Source of the DNA: Acetobacter suratthaniensis
Lineage (GTDB): Bacteria > Pseudomonadota > Alphaproteobacteria > Acetobacterales > Acetobacteraceae
Length of the DNA stretch: 64,000 bases
Assembly (NCBI RefSeq): GCF_017377745.1
Contig: NZ_JAFVMG010000004.1
Coordinates: 1-64,000, forward strand
Direction: 5' to 3'
The translations under genes and the position numbers were made by a program. The notes beneath the pieces were generated by a model, which saw only the letters and a program-made list of their open reading frames with translations, was not told the DNA's origin and did not search any database. This document shows positions 63,428-64,000 of this stretch, in pieces. How positions within the stretch are numbered: the first letter of the stretch is position 1; each line of letters begins with the position of its first letter.

Positions 63428-64000
63428 ATGTTTCTGGCGCACAGACCCGGCGTTGCCACAAAAGCCATTGAAACCCCCGAAGATGCGCAGGGCGCGGCAT
63501 GGCTGGATCTGCTCGACCCGACAGAGCAGGAACTCGAACTGGCCGGAAACCTGTGTGGACAGAAGCTGCCCACACTTGATGACCTGAACGCCATTGAAAG
63601 CTCATCACGCATCAGTGTCCGCAAGGGGGTGGCGTTCCTGTCCTCCCCCCTGCTCAAGCGCAATGGCAGCGAGTTCCTGAGCACTCCGGTAGGATTCGTG
63701 CTGACAGACGAGCGCCTGTTTACCATCCGCTTTCAGCCCTATCAGGCGTTTGAAACCGTAGCCCAGCTTGTCTCCGACCACCCGGCCGCACCGCCTGCCG
63801 TGGTGGCGGCAACGGCCCCACCGGCCAGCGTGCCTTCTCATACCGTCCTGCATGCCGGTGAAATTCTGGTCGCGCTGATTGAAACCATTGTGGACCGACT
63901 GGCCGATGTGCTCGAAGCCATGGGCAACCTACTGGATACGCTCTCGCAGGATATTTTCCGCCCTTCGCAAAAAGGCCCACAGATACGCACCATGGCCTCG
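63428..64000 (+). CDS. CorA-family divalent cation transporter, N-terminal part
   Basis: A frame opens at the ATG 63428 after a GGGAGATTCGC binding site and runs 191 codons to the window end. The translation [36 protein letters not shown] and [21 protein letters not shown] is typical of the cytoplasmic N-terminal domain of CorA/ZntB-type magnesium or other metal channels. The membrane helices and GMN motif would lie beyond the window. Confidence 0.85.
   Translation, partial: MFLAHRPGVATKAIETPEDAQGAAWLDLLDPTEQELELAGNLCGQKLPTLDDLNAIESSSRISVRKGVAFLSSPLLKRNGSEFLSTPVGFVLTDERLFTIRFQPYQAFETVAQLVSDHPAAPPAVVAATAPPASVPSHTVLHAGEILVALIETIVDRLADVLEAMGNLLDTLSQDIFRPSQKGPQIRTMAS

Noticed and set aside
63094..63726. 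Trp-rich minus-strand frame upstream of trpB as an attenuator leader
   Set aside because: The frame with clustered Trp codons continues without a stop into trpB, and I see no leader stop with competing hairpins; high TGG content follows from base composition.
1..64000. CRISPR arrays, insertion sequences, integrases or prophage genes
   Set aside because: No regularly spaced repeats, transposase or phage-like proteins are visible; the frmA duplication is not flanked by insertion-sequence ends.

Overview
The window looks like a GC-rich chromosomal segment from an acetic acid bacterium (Acetobacteraceae, most likely Acetobacter or a close relative). The best taxonomic marker is a pyruvate decarboxylase at 33997-35673 whose protein closely resembles the Acetobacter enzyme as I remember it. 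A short-form histidine pathway marker (HisZ), a type 2 ArgC and many ATGA-coupled genes fit an alphaproteobacterium. I see no rRNA, CRISPR array, transposase or prophage; there is one tRNA gene (Val, GAC).

Region 1 (about 0.2-21.1 kb, all on the minus strand) is a catabolic island. An eight-gene run, read from 10645 down to 233, encodes glycine betaine monooxygenase (gbcA, gbcB), a GbdR-like regulator, dimethylglycine demethylase (dgcA, dgcB), its electron-transfer flavoprotein (etfA, etfB) and S-(hydroxymethyl)glutathione dehydrogenase (frmA). Upstream lie heterotetrameric sarcosine oxidase (soxB, soxD, soxA, soxG) and L-serine dehydratase (sdaA), then ethanolamine ammonia-lyase with its permease (eutB, eutC, eat). 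Together they can convert betaine to dimethylglycine, sarcosine and glycine, and, with a serine hydroxymethyltransferase encoded elsewhere, on to serine and pyruvate. FrmA would remove the formaldehyde released by the two demethylations.

Region 2 (21.4-32.5 kb) holds siroheme synthase, a lipoprotein alpha/beta hydrolase paired with a DUF4105 membrane protein, bacterioferritin, and a sulfur/redox cluster: 1-Cys peroxiredoxin, BigR-like ArsR repressor without cysteines, HIT protein, ArsC-like reductase, a persulfide-dioxygenase-type MBL hydrolase, a TauE exporter, a SulP anion transporter and arsenate reductase. A second frmA (32563-33678), about 98.9 percent identical to the first and in the same orientation, closes a 32-kb interval that is therefore bounded by 1.1-kb direct repeats.

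Region 3 (34-50 kb) contains pdc, an RcnB-like glycine-rich protein, an Rrf2 regulator with an adjoining sugar-epimerase-like gene, a LysR/TDT-transporter pair, an MFS transporter, tRNA-Val, N-formylglutamate amidohydrolase, htpG, mazG, argC, an SDR, an AcuI-like reductase and a CorC/CNNM protein. Region 4 (50.5-55.6 kb) is a phosphate-starvation block on the minus strand, phoB-phoR-pstS-porin, with recognisable Pho boxes but no pstCAB or phoU. Region 5 (55.7-64 kb) is a minus-strand biosynthetic run trpB-trpA-flavoprotein-ATPase-hisZ-purA, with a divergent CorA-family gene cut by the window end.
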